This document shows, in pieces, positions 25,117 through 33,572 of a stretch of 64,000 nucleotides of DNA (position 1 is the stretch's first letter; each line of letters starts with the position of its first letter). The position numbers and the translations under genes were made by a program. The stretch is taken from assembly GCA_934621885.1 (NCBI GenBank), contig CAKTUH010000005.1:1-64000 (forward strand), read 5' to 3'. Source of the DNA: an uncultured Collinsella sp. (GTDB lineage: Bacteria; Actinomycetota; Coriobacteriia; Coriobacteriales; Coriobacteriaceae). Below the pieces are notes generated by a model that worked only from the letters and a program-made list of their open reading frames with translations, searched no databases and was not told the origin of the DNA.

Positions 25117-26033
25117 TCTTTGACCTGTACGATACCGTCGACTCGTTTATCGCCTATATCGCGCGCGTCGAGGGCCTGTCTCCCAACACGGTGACAGCCT
25201 ATGGCTCGAGGCTGGAGCGCTTTGCTGCCTGGTGCGAGCGCGAAGATATCGAAGTTTTCGCTGCCGACGTCCGCACCATTCGTCGCTATCTTGCCGAGCT
25301 ATCGCGTGAGCAGGTGGCCCCCCGAACGCTTGCGGCGCATTTGTCGGCTATCCGATCGCTCTATCGTTGGATGGCGGCCGAGGGAATCGTGGAGGGCGAT
25401 GTGGTCTCGGCGATTTCCTCTCCTAAGCTGCCGCGCGACCTGCCCGGTGTGCTGACGACCCAGCAGGTCGAGGCGCTGCTCCAAACCCCCGACGCCTCTA
25501 CGCCCGCCGGATTGCGCGATGCGGCGATGCTCGAGCTTCTTTATGCATCCGGTGCGCGCATCTCAGAGCTTGCGGCGCTCAATGTGGAATCCATCTCATG
25601 GTCCGAGCGCACACTGCGGCTATGGGGCAAGGGGAGCAAGGAGCGTATCGTTCCTCTGTATCGTCGCGCACTCGAGACGACGCGCACCTATGTCGAGGAG
25701 GGGAGACCGGCGCTGCTCGCGCAGGCAAAGCGCCGCGAAGCCGCAGCCGGCTTGCATCCGCTGTTTATTTCTGCGCGCGGCAATCGCATGAGTGCCGCTA
25801 TGCTCAGACGACGGTTCCATATGCTGGCGACGCTCGCCGGCATTCCGGCCGACATCGCGCCGCATGCGATGCGTCATACGTTTGCGACCGATCTGCTTGA
25901 GGGCGGCGCGGACCTTCGTTCGGTTCAAGAGCTGCTGGGACATGCGAGCCTGTCCACGACGCAGGTCTACACGCATCTCACGCCCGACCGGCTTAAGCGC
26001 GCCGTGACCCAGGCCCATCCCCGGGGCGAGTAA
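25113..26033 (+). CDS. xerC: Tyrosine recombinase XerC (apparent ATA start)
   Basis: Xer recombinases resolve chromosome dimers at dif. Catalytic residues are visible: Arg in ASGARISELAAL, Lys in GKGSKERIVPL, HxxR in HAMRHTFATDLLEGG, His in LLGHASLSTTQ and the Tyr nucleophile in VYTHL. The first ATG, GTG or TTG codon is GTG 25191, which would remove about 26 residues of the first helix of the SAM-like domain (DTVDSFIAYIARVEGLSPNT). The open frame continues upstream; GGAGG at 25099-25103 is 9 nt before ATA 25113, giving 306 residues, the normal Xer length. No standard start codon exists in this frame from 25023 to 25190. Confidence 0.85.
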   Translation: MVFDLYDTVDSFIAYIARVEGLSPNTVTAYGSRLERFAAWCEREDIEVFAADVRTIRRYLAELSREQVAPRTLAAHLSAIRSLYRWMAAEGIVEGDVVSAISSPKLPRDLPGVLTTQQVEALLQTPDASTPAGLRDAAMLELLYASGARISELAALNVESISWSERTLRLWGKGSKERIVPLYRRALETTRTYVEEGRPALLAQAKRREAAAGLHPLFISARGNRMSAAMLRRRFHMLATLAGIPADIAPHAMRHTFATDLLEGGADLRSVQELLGHASLSTTQVYTHLTPDRLKRAVTQAHPRGE

Positions 26034-26079
26034 GCTGGGTGGCTCACGTTGTGCTTAGGTGTGTGGTTTTGATTGCGGG

Positions 26080-26108
26080 TTGGCAGGAAGAGGTAATCCT
26101 GCTATCAT
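26080..26108 (+). promoter_or_regulatory. Promoter of rpsB-tsf
   Basis: TTGGCA at 26080-26085 and TATCAT at 26103-26108 are separated by exactly 17 bp, giving a leader of about 135 nt before rpsB. Confidence 0.7.
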
Positions 26109-26249
26109 TCATCGGGTTGCTTCACGGCAACAGGTTTTTATCACGCACGCGCGGCTACTTCATACCGTGGTGCCCGGGCTTTGGTAGCACATGTCCGGGT
26201 TGGTTTTGGAGGATGACCCCGCGCGGAGGCAAACCACAGGAGGTTTAAC
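26109..26249 (+). promoter_or_regulatory. Structured rpsB leader
   Basis: The leader opens with hairpin GTTGC (26116-26120)/GCAAC (26127-26131) followed by AGG and TTTTT, an attenuator-like shape. A later stem CCCGG/CCGGG lies near 26170-26200. It may bind S2 for autoregulation as in other phyla, but it matches no leader I can name. The ribosome-binding site is AGGAGG just before the ATG. Confidence 0.35.
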
Positions 26250-26978
26250 ATGGCTACCAAGATTAATATCCGCACCCTGCTCGAGGCCGGCTGCCACTTC
26301 GGTCACCAGACCCGTCGCTGGAACCCCAAGATGAAGCCGTTCATCTTCGGTGAGCGCAACGGCATCTACATCCTCGACCTCAAGCAGACCATCCTTGACG
26401 CCGACCAGGCCTACACCTTCGTCAAGAACGTCGCCAAGGGTGGCAACGTGCTGTTCGTCGGCACCAAGAAGCAGGCTCAGGAGGCCGTCAAGAACGCCGC
26501 TGAGCGCGCCAACATGCCTTACATCAACCAGCGTTGGCTCGGCGGTATGCTGACCAACTTCGTGACCATCCGCTCCCGCATCAACCGCATGGAGGAGCTC
26601 GAGGCCATGGTCGAGGACGGCCGCATGGCAGTTCTGCCCAAGAAGGAGCAGGCAGTGCTCGGCAAGGAGCTCGCTAAGCTCCAGACCAACCTCGGTGGCG
26701 CCCGCGACATGAAGGGTCTGCCCCAGGCTCTCTTCGTCATCGACACCAAGCGCGAGGAGAACGCCATCAAGGAGGCCCAGCGCCTGAACATCCCCGTCGT
26801 CGCTCTGATCGACACCAACTCCGATCCCGACGAGGTCGAGTACGGCATCCCCTGCAACGATGACGCTATCTCCGCTGTCACCCTTATGTGCGAGCTCATG
26901 GCTGACGCCTGCCTCGCTGGCTCCGGCAAGGAGCAGGTCTCCGAGGCCGAGATGGCCGCTGAGCCCAAGGCCGAGTAA
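26250..26978 (+). CDS. rpsB: 30S ribosomal protein S2
   Basis: The 242-residue protein shows S2 signatures: [41 protein letters not shown] N-terminus (as two adjoining blocks), [25 protein letters not shown] and the C-terminal [17 protein letters not shown] stretch. ATG 26250 has AGGAGG 7 nt upstream. tsf follows after 45 nt in the usual pair. Confidence 0.97.
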   Translation: MATKINIRTLLEAGCHFGHQTRRWNPKMKPFIFGERNGIYILDLKQTILDADQAYTFVKNVAKGGNVLFVGTKKQAQEAVKNAAERANMPYINQRWLGGMLTNFVTIRSRINRMEELEAMVEDGRMAVLPKKEQAVLGKELAKLQTNLGGARDMKGLPQALFVIDTKREENAIKEAQRLNIPVVALIDTNSDPDEVEYGIPCNDDAISAVTLMCELMADACLAGSGKEQVSEAEMAAEPKAE

Positions 26979-27023
26979 ATCAGTCTTAGTTAATTCTTTT
27001 TCATCTCTTTGAAAGGAACCACA

Positions 27024-27893
27024 ATGGCCCAGATTACCGCCGCTATGGTCAAGCAGCTCCGCGAGATGACCGACTCCCCGATGATGGAGTGCAAGAAGGC
27101 TCTCGTCGAGGCTGACGGCGACATGGACGCCGCTGTCGACGTTCTGCGCAAGAACGGCCTCGCCAAGGCTGCCAAGAAGGCTGGCCGTGAGACCAACGAG
27201 GGCGCTGTCGCCGCGTTCGTCTCCGAGGACGGCAAGTCCGGCGCTCTGCTCGAGCTCTCCTGCGAGACCGACTTCGTCGGCTCCAACGCCAAGTTTACCG
27301 GCTTTGCTTCCAAGGTCGCTGAGGTTGTCGCCACCACCGAGCCGGCTGACGTCGACGCTCTGCTCGAGAAGCCGATGGGCGAGGAGACCGTTTCCTCCGA
27401 GCTCACCGAGATGATTCACATCATGGGCGAGAACATGAAGATCTCCCGTTTCGCCGCCCGCAAGGCCGAGAACGGCGCTCTCGCTTCTTACATCCACATG
27501 GGTGGTAAGATCGGCGTCCTCGTCGAGTTCGCTTTCGAGAAGGCCGAGACCGCTCAGGCTGAGTCCTTCAAGACCTTCGCTCACGACGTTGCCCTTCAGG
27601 TTGCCGCCGTCGCCCCGATCTGCGCTACCCGCGAGCAGGTTCCGGCCGAGACCGTCGAGCACGAGAAGCAGATCTACATGGCTCAGGCTGCCGAGTCCGG
27701 CAAGCCCGAGGCTATCCAGGAGAAGATGGCTGTCGGCCGTCTGGAGAAGTTCTACAAGCAGTCCGTGCTCACCGAGCAGGAGTTCATCAAGGACAGCTCC
27801 CTCACCATCAAGAAGTACGCTGAGCAGGTCTCCAAGGAGCTCGGCGACACCATTACCGTCGTTGCCTTTGACCGTCTGGTCCGTGGCGAGTAA
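27024..27893 (+). CDS. tsf: Translation elongation factor Ts
   Basis: EF-Ts exchanges nucleotide on EF-Tu. The 289-residue protein starts with AQITAAMVKQLREMTDSPMM and has the conserved MECKKALVEADGDMDAAVDVLRKNG and CETDFVGSNAKFT. ATG 27024 follows GAAAGGAACC. A strong terminator ends the rpsB-tsf unit. Confidence 0.97.
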   Translation: MAQITAAMVKQLREMTDSPMMECKKALVEADGDMDAAVDVLRKNGLAKAAKKAGRETNEGAVAAFVSEDGKSGALLELSCETDFVGSNAKFTGFASKVAEVVATTEPADVDALLEKPMGEETVSSELTEMIHIMGENMKISRFAARKAENGALASYIHMGGKIGVLVEFAFEKAETAQAESFKTFAHDVALQVAAVAPICATREQVPAETVEHEKQIYMAQAAESGKPEAIQEKMAVGRLEKFYKQSVLTEQEFIKDSSLTIKKYAEQVSKELGDTITVVAFDRLVRGE

Positions 27894-27917
27894 ATAAGCT
27901 CTTGTAGCTGGTAATGA

Positions 27918-27951
27918 GCAGGCTGTGGGTTTTACTCACAGCCTGCTTTTT
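27918..27951 (+). terminator. Intrinsic terminator after tsf
   Basis: Perfect 10-bp stem GCAGGCTGTG (27918-27927)/CACAGCCTGC (27937-27946) followed by TTTTT. Confidence 0.92.
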
Positions 27952-28010
27952 CATGGCTCCCCGTTAAGCCTTTGATATTATGTTGTGAGTCTAATTAAAG
28001 GAGGATCGCT

Positions 28011-28733
28011 TTGTCCGACATCCGATATAAACGTGTGCTTCTGAAACTTTCCGGCGAAGCGCTGATGGGCGATGGCCACTACGGCATCGACCCCAAGGTT
28101 ACCGATCATCTTGCCAAGCAGGTCAAGGAGCTGCTCGCCGTTGGTCATGAGGTCGGCGTCGTTGTCGGCGGCGGCAACATTTTCCGTGGCATGGCCGGCG
28201 CTGCCGGCGGTATGGAGCGCGCCCAGGCTGATTACATGGGCATGCTCGCTACTGTCATGAATGCGCTTGCCCTGCAGGATGCCTTTGAGCACAACGATGT
28301 TCCCTGCCGCGTGATGAGCGCTATCCAAATGAACGAGATCTGCGAGCCCTATATTCGCCGTCGCGCCATCAACCACCTGTCTAAGGGCAATGTTGTTATC
28401 TTTGCCGCCGGTTCGGGCAACCCGTACTTTACGACTGACACCGCCGCGGCCCTTCGTGCCTGCGAGATCGGTGCCGAGATTCTGATTAAAGCCACCAAGG
28501 TTGATGGCATCTACGACAAGGATCCCGTCAAGTGCGCCGACGCCGTCCGCTTTGACAAGATCACCTATCACGAGGTGCTCGTTCGCGGCCTGCAGGTTAT
28601 GGATTCCACGGCTACGGCTCTTTGCCAGGACAACCGTATGCCCATTTTGGTCCTCAACATCGATGGCGAGGACACCGTCAAGCGCGCGCTCGCGGGTGAG
28701 CCCGTCGGCACGCTCGTCTATCAGGAGGATTAA
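28011..28733 (+). CDS. pyrH: Uridylate kinase
   Basis: UMP kinase of the amino-acid kinase fold, 240 residues: [41 protein letters not shown] and [16 protein letters not shown] 28011 is taken as the start because AAAGGAGG (27997-28004) is 6 nt away and the family N-terminus follows. It starts the pyrH-frr-uppS-cdsA-dxr-rseP-ispG-proS run, whose genes overlap or lie within about 25 nt of each other. TATTAT at 27976-27981 is a possible -10 box. Confidence 0.96.
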   Translation: MSDIRYKRVLLKLSGEALMGDGHYGIDPKVTDHLAKQVKELLAVGHEVGVVVGGGNIFRGMAGAAGGMERAQADYMGMLATVMNALALQDAFEHNDVPCRVMSAIQMNEICEPYIRRRAINHLSKGNVVIFAAGSGNPYFTTDTAAALRACEIGAEILIKATKVDGIYDKDPVKCADAVRFDKITYHEVLVRGLQVMDSTATALCQDNRMPILVLNIDGEDTVKRALAGEPVGTLVYQED

Positions 28734-28735
28734 GC

Positions 28736-29272
28736 ATGGCAGAGAACATCACCGCCCACATGGACAAGTCACTCGAGTCCCTCAAGCACAACTTCTCCAA
28801 GGTCCGTACTGGCCGCGCTAACGCCAACATCCTGTCCGACATCACCGTCGACTACTACGGTGTTCCCACGCCCGTCACGCAGGTTGCCGCCGTTAAGACC
28901 CCCGAGGCCCACATGCTGCTTATCGAGCCGTGGGATAAGGCGCTCATCAATGCCATCGTTAAGGCCATCAGTGCCTCCGACCTGGGCATTACCCCCAACT
29001 CCGATGGTACCGTCGTACGTCTGCCGTTCCCGGCTCCCACCGAGGAGCGTCGTCGCGAGCTCGTTAAGGAGTGCCGCGAGTACGCCGAGCAGGCCAAGGT
29101 CTCCATCCGCAACATCCGCCGCGACTTTAACAACAAGCTCGAGCGCGACGAGGAGCTCACCGAGGACGATGTCCGTCGCGAGCAGGCCAAGGTCCAGAAG
29201 CATACCGATGAGTATGTTGCCAAGGTCGAGGAGCTTCTGAAGGAAAAAGAAGCCGAGGTCATGGAGATCTAA
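28736..29272 (+). CDS. frr: Ribosome recycling factor
   Basis: RRF splits post-termination ribosomes with EF-G. The 178-residue protein has KVRTGRANANILSDITVDYYG, TPVTQVAAV, LGITPNSDGTVVRLPFP and RREQAKVQKHTDEYVAKVEELLKEKE at the C-terminus. ATG 28736 lies 2 nt after pyrH, with AGGAGG overlapping the end of pyrH. Confidence 0.96.
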   Translation: MAENITAHMDKSLESLKHNFSKVRTGRANANILSDITVDYYGVPTPVTQVAAVKTPEAHMLLIEPWDKALINAIVKAISASDLGITPNSDGTVVRLPFPAPTEERRRELVKECREYAEQAKVSIRNIRRDFNNKLERDEELTEDDVRREQAKVQKHTDEYVAKVEELLKEKEAEVMEI

Positions 29273-29273
29273 G

Positions 29274-30068
29274 GTGCAATACGACGAGCATAAACTGGTC
29301 GAGTACTTTGCCGACGCCCCTGCGGGCGTCGGTTTTTCCGACCTTGACCTCAATAACATTCCGCACCATATTTCGTGCATCATGGACGGCAACGGCCGTT
29401 GGGCCACGGCGCGCGGTCTTGCCCGCACCGAAGGCCACAAGGCCGGAATCGTCTCGCTGCGCGAGATCATTACCGCCTGCGTGCGCCTGGGCGTCGACGT
29501 GCTTTCGGCCTATGCGTTTTCGACTGAAAACTGGAATCGCCCGCAGCACGAAGTCAACGTTCTGATGCACCTGTTTGCCAAGACGTTTATCGATGAGCTG
29601 CCGCTGCTTAAGCGCGAGAACGTTCGCGTTGTCTTTTTGGGCGATATTTCCGCGCTGCCCAAGAAGACCCGCGACGTGTTTGAGCGCGGCCTTGCCGAGT
29701 GCGCCGACCATACCGGTATGACGCTGGCGCTGGCCGTCAACTACGGTGCCCGTGCCGAGATCACCCGCGCTGTCCGCCAGATAGCGCTTGATGCCGCCGC
29801 TGGAAAGATCGATCCCGCCACGGTAGACGACAATATGGTGGCTTCGCACCTGTACACTGCCGGTCTTCCCGATCCGGAGCTCGTGATTCGCACCTCTGGC
29901 GAGTTACGCCTTTCGAACTATCTGCTGTGGCAGGTTGCCTATTCCGAGTTCTATGTCACCGATACCTATTGGCCCGACTTTGATCGCTGGGGCCTTGTCG
30001 ACGCCATTTTGGCCTACCAGGGTCGCGACCGTAGGTTTGGTGGACTGAGTAAGACCGAGGAGGCTTAA
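29274..30068 (+). CDS. uppS: Undecaprenyl diphosphate synthase (cis-prenyltransferase)
   Basis: Makes the C55 lipid carrier for cell wall synthesis. The 264-residue protein has HHISCIMDGNGRWATARGL, the GH of EGHKAG, LSAYAFSTENWNRP and the C-terminal PELVIRTSGELRLSNYLLWQ, all typical of UppS. GTG 29274 lies 1 nt after frr. Its substrate comes from the MEP pathway enzymes Dxr and IspG encoded downstream in the same run. Confidence 0.95.
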   Translation: MQYDEHKLVEYFADAPAGVGFSDLDLNNIPHHISCIMDGNGRWATARGLARTEGHKAGIVSLREIITACVRLGVDVLSAYAFSTENWNRPQHEVNVLMHLFAKTFIDELPLLKRENVRVVFLGDISALPKKTRDVFERGLAECADHTGMTLALAVNYGARAEITRAVRQIALDAAAGKIDPATVDDNMVASHLYTAGLPDPELVIRTSGELRLSNYLLWQVAYSEFYVTDTYWPDFDRWGLVDAILAYQGRDRRFGGLSKTEEA

Positions 30069-30070
30069 TC

Positions 30071-30985
30071 GTGTCCGAACGTCCCAAGGCATCCGCTCCC
30101 AAGGCGCCTACTTCCGCGAGGCCTGCGCGTAAGGCTGCCACTGCGGGAGCGCCTGCGGCAAAGAGCGGCTCCGGTTCGTGGCTGGCGGGCTTTATCACCC
30201 GTGCCGCCGCCGGTATCGTGTATGCCGTTGTCTTTATCCTGTGCCTGGTTTTGGGTATTGTGCCCACGGCCATCTTCGTGTCCGTCATGAGCGGTCTGTG
30301 CTGCTATGAGTTCTTCCGCATGACGAGGCTCGACGGCAAGGTTGCCAACGAGCGCCTTGGTATCGCTGCCGCCGTGCTCTTTCCGCTCTCGGCGCTGGGC
30401 GATTCGCTGCTGTTGAACGCCCTGCTGTTCGCTTTGATGCTTGCGGTTGGTATCTGGTATGTCTGGTCTCCGCGCACTCGCATCTCTGACGTTGCCGTGA
30501 CGCTCATGGGCCCTATCTACACTGGCTTTATGCTGTCGGCTATCGTGCTGCTGCGCGATGCCGTGCCCGGTTTTGCCGGCGCTCTGCTTTCAGTGGGCGT
30601 TTGTGCGTCCCTTTGGGTCTCCGACTCGTTTGCCTACATCGTGGGTAGCCGCATCGGTAAGCATAAGATGGTCCCCAAGATCTCTCCCAAAAAGAGCTGG
30701 GAAGGCTTTGTCGGCGGCATTTTGGGCTCTGTCTTGATCTGGCTCATCCTGTGGGCGACGCACTTCTATAAGCTGAGCCTGCCCTATGCACTGCTGTGCG
30801 GCGTGGTCGTCTCCATCCTGGGCGTTATCGGCGACCTCATCGAGTCGCGTATCAAGCGCGGTGTGGGCGTCAAAGATTCCGGTAATCTCATCCCGGGCCA
30901 CGGCGGCATGCTCGACCGCAGCGATTCGCTCATCTTTGGCTGCATTACCGCACAGCTGCTGTTGATGATCGGGGGCGTGCTGTAA
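30071..30985 (+). CDS. cdsA: Phosphatidate cytidylyltransferase
   Basis: Multi-pass membrane enzyme that makes CDP-diacylglycerol, 304 residues. The signature is in the C-terminal part: KKSWEGFVGG, then LIESRIKRGVGVKDSGNLIPGHGGMLDRSDS (read as consecutive blocks). Before the first membrane segment there is an Ala/Pro/Lys-rich cytosolic tail of about 40 residues that most homologues lack. GTG 30071 directly follows uppS. Its TAA overlaps the dxr ATG. Confidence 0.94.
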   Translation: MSERPKASAPKAPTSARPARKAATAGAPAAKSGSGSWLAGFITRAAAGIVYAVVFILCLVLGIVPTAIFVSVMSGLCCYEFFRMTRLDGKVANERLGIAAAVLFPLSALGDSLLLNALLFALMLAVGIWYVWSPRTRISDVAVTLMGPIYTGFMLSAIVLLRDAVPGFAGALLSVGVCASLWVSDSFAYIVGSRIGKHKMVPKISPKKSWEGFVGGILGSVLIWLILWATHFYKLSLPYALLCGVVVSILGVIGDLIESRIKRGVGVKDSGNLIPGHGGMLDRSDSLIFGCITAQLLLMIGGVL

Positions 30986-32172
30986 TGGCGTATCAGACCA
31001 CCTACGGTCCCGATGGGCGTCTTCGTGTTGCCATTCTGGGCTGTACGGGCTCTATCGGCACTCAGGCGCTCGACGTGTGCCGTCAGCATGCCGATCGCCT
31101 GCAGGTGACTGCGCTTTCCGTTAACTCCAGCACCTCCGAGCTCGTTGCCGCTGCCCGTGAGTTCTCGGTTTCGGCGGTCGCCGTGGCGGACGCCTCCCAT
31201 GGCGCCGACGCGGTGCTCCAGGAACTGCCCGAGGGCACGGAGCTCGGCGTTGGCGCGCAGGCCGTGTGTGAGCTCGCATGCCGCGATGATGTCGACTGCG
31301 TGCTCGTGGCCATCGTGGGCGCTGCCGGTCTCGAGGCGAGCCATGCTGCTCTGACCTCGAACAAGCGTCTTGCCCTGGCCAACAAGGAGTCGCTCGTCGT
31401 CGGTGGCGATCTGCTGATGCCGTTGGCGCAGCCGGGCCAGCTTATCCCGGTCGACTCCGAGCATTCCGCCATCTACCAGTGCTATCTGGGCGAAAATCCG
31501 CGCGAGGCTCACTGCATTTGGCTTACCTGCTCGGGTGGCCCGTTCTTTGGCCGCACGCGTGATGAGCTCGATCGCGTGACGCGCGCCGATGCCCTGGCGC
31601 ATCCCACGTGGGCTATGGGTGCCAAGATCACGATTGACTCCGCCACCCTCATGAACAAAGGCCTGGAGCGTATCGAGGCCATGCATCTGTTTGGCTGCGA
31701 TCTTGATTTCATTAACGTGGTCGTGCAGCGCCAGTCTAAGATTCACTCCATGGTCGAGTTTGCCGACGGATCTGTGATGGCGCATCTCGGTGCCTCCGAC
31801 ATGCGCATTCCCATCCAGTTTGCCTTCTCGTATCCCGAGCGTTGGGATACGCCGGCTCCGCGTATCGATTTCCGCGAGCTAGGGCAGCTTACCTTTGACG
31901 CGGCCGATATGGATACCTTCCGCTGCCTTGCGCTGGCCGAGCGTGCCGGCAAGACGGGCGGCACCATGCCGTGCGTGCTCAATGCCGCCAACGAGGTCGC
32001 CGTCGATGCCTTTCTGCATGATGGCTGCAGCTTTACCGATATCGACCGCATTGTGGAATCCTGCATGGATGCTCACGATGCGCAGGCGGTCGATTCGTTT
32101 GAACAGCTCCGCGACATCGATGCGTGGGCGCGTGAAAAGGCCGCGCAGGTGCTCGCCGCAACCCGTTCTTAA
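30985..32172 (+). CDS. dxr: 1-deoxy-D-xylulose 5-phosphate reductoisomerase
   Basis: First committed MEP pathway enzyme, 395 residues, NADPH dependent. Motifs: VAILGCTGSIGTQALDVCRQH (cofactor loop), ALANKESLVVGGDL, IPVDSEHSAIYQC, LTCSGGPFFG and MNKGLERIEAMHLFG with metal-binding acidic residues. It overlaps cdsA by one base (TAATG). rseP and ispG follow. Confidence 0.96.
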   Translation: MAYQTTYGPDGRLRVAILGCTGSIGTQALDVCRQHADRLQVTALSVNSSTSELVAAAREFSVSAVAVADASHGADAVLQELPEGTELGVGAQAVCELACRDDVDCVLVAIVGAAGLEASHAALTSNKRLALANKESLVVGGDLLMPLAQPGQLIPVDSEHSAIYQCYLGENPREAHCIWLTCSGGPFFGRTRDELDRVTRADALAHPTWAMGAKITIDSATLMNKGLERIEAMHLFGCDLDFINVVVQRQSKIHSMVEFADGSVMAHLGASDMRIPIQFAFSYPERWDTPAPRIDFRELGQLTFDAADMDTFRCLALAERAGKTGGTMPCVLNAANEVAVDAFLHDGCSFTDIDRIVESCMDAHDAQAVDSFEQLRDIDAWAREKAAQVLAATRS

Positions 32173-32197
32173 CTCATAAGGATTGCTTTTTCGTTTT

Positions 32198-33559
32198 ATG
32201 GATACTGTTCTGAGCGTTTTCTCATCGGTCTTTTGGGGCCTGCTGATGCTTTCCGTCCTCGTGTTTTTGCACGAGGGCGGCCACTTTTTGGCGGCGCGTG
32301 CCTGCGGCGTCCGGGTGACTGAGTTCTTCTTGGGCCTGCCGTGCCGCTTTGATATCCATCACACATCGCGTCGCATCGGCACCAAGTTTGGCGTGACGCC
32401 GCTGCTGCTGGGTGGCTATGCTGCCATTTGCGGCATGGATCCGACCGACGTCTCGTGTGCCAATCGCGTGCTCGCGGCCATCTATCGCCACGGTCGTGTG
32501 ACGGTGGCCGATCTTGCTGTCGAGCTCGAGCTGTCCGAGGAGGATGTGCTCGAGGCCTGTGCTTTGCTGTTGGGCTGGGGCTCCATCGCTCCTTGGTATG
32601 AAGAAGGGGAAAAGCCTTCGCCCAGTTACTATCCCACCAAGTACCAGACCCTGCCGCGTGACGCGGTGGGTTATACCACCTTTGACGGCCGTCGGTTCGA
32701 TCGCGAGCACGCGACTGCCGAGGGCGATGTATGGGAGCTGCCGTGCGGCGAGTCCGAATTCCTTGCACGCGAGCGCTCGCACACCTATTTGGGCCAGGGC
32801 TTTGTCAAGCGTGCCTTTATGCTGCTTGCGGGCATTATCGTCAACATCCTGACGGGCTTTTTGCTCCTTATGAGCATCTATTCCATCGCAGGTGTCACGG
32901 TGCCGGTGGATACCAATGTGATCGGCCAGGTTGACGCAGGCTCGATTGCCGCCGCGGCGGGAATCGAGGGTGGCGACGCGATCCTTTCGGTTGACGGAGT
33001 ATCGTGCTCTACCTGGATGGACGTTTACGATGCCATCGGCAAGGCTGCCGGTAAGGACGATATCGCCATTGAGTACGAGCGTGACGGCAAGCAACATTCG
33101 ACCACGGTTGCGCTCAAAGAGGACGAGCGCCTAGGCGTGTATGCCTCTACGCAGGTGGTCCGTTTAGACCCCATCACGTCGGCTCGCCTGTCGTTCTCCT
33201 ATGTTTTGCAGACAGCGGAGGGCGTGATGCGCCTGCTTCAGCCGCAGCATACGATGGAGATTCTCGATCAGTCCTCTTCGATCGTCGGTATTAGCGTTAT
33301 GTCCTCACAGGCCGCTGCCGCCGGCCCTGCCACGTTCCTTTCGTTTGCCGCCCTCATTTCGTTCTCGCTTGGCTTTATGAACCTGCTGCCCATCCCACCA
33401 CTCGATGGCGGTAAGCTGGTCATCGAGATCATTCAAAAGATTGCGGGCCGCGAGCTGCCGCTCAAGGTCCAGACGATTGTGAGCTATGTGGGCATCGCGC
33501 TCTTCGCGCTGCTGTTTGTCTATATGCTTCGTTCCGACATCCTTCGATTTATTCTGTAG
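32198..33559 (+). CDS. rseP: RseP-like site-2 intramembrane metalloprotease with a large insertion
   Basis: The 453-residue S2P protease has the zinc site HEGGH at residues 25-29 in the first membrane helix and the second motif NLLPIPPLDGG at 395-405; a PDZ domain lies near 235-320. Between the LGGYAA loop (71-76) and the second helix (VKRAFMLLAGIIVNILTGF, 203-221) is an insertion of about 115 residues. It has a helical part reading like a winged helix (RVTVADLAVELELSEEDVLEA, in two blocks) and a Tyr/Pro/Asp-rich part. Start: ATG 32198 is favoured, although AAGGAT is 14 nt away; TTG 32183 is the alternative. Neighbours dxr and ispG are the usual ones. Confidence 0.9.
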   Translation: MDTVLSVFSSVFWGLLMLSVLVFLHEGGHFLAARACGVRVTEFFLGLPCRFDIHHTSRRIGTKFGVTPLLLGGYAAICGMDPTDVSCANRVLAAIYRHGRVTVADLAVELELSEEDVLEACALLLGWGSIAPWYEEGEKPSPSYYPTKYQTLPRDAVGYTTFDGRRFDREHATAEGDVWELPCGESEFLARERSHTYLGQGFVKRAFMLLAGIIVNILTGFLLLMSIYSIAGVTVPVDTNVIGQVDAGSIAAAAGIEGGDAILSVDGVSCSTWMDVYDAIGKAAGKDDIAIEYERDGKQHSTTVALKEDERLGVYASTQVVRLDPITSARLSFSYVLQTAEGVMRLLQPQHTMEILDQSSSIVGISVMSSQAAAAGPATFLSFAALISFSLGFMNLLPIPPLDGGKLVIEIIQKIAGRELPLKVQTIVSYVGIALFALLFVYMLRSDILRFIL

Positions 33560-33572
33560 GGGAGTGTTTGGA

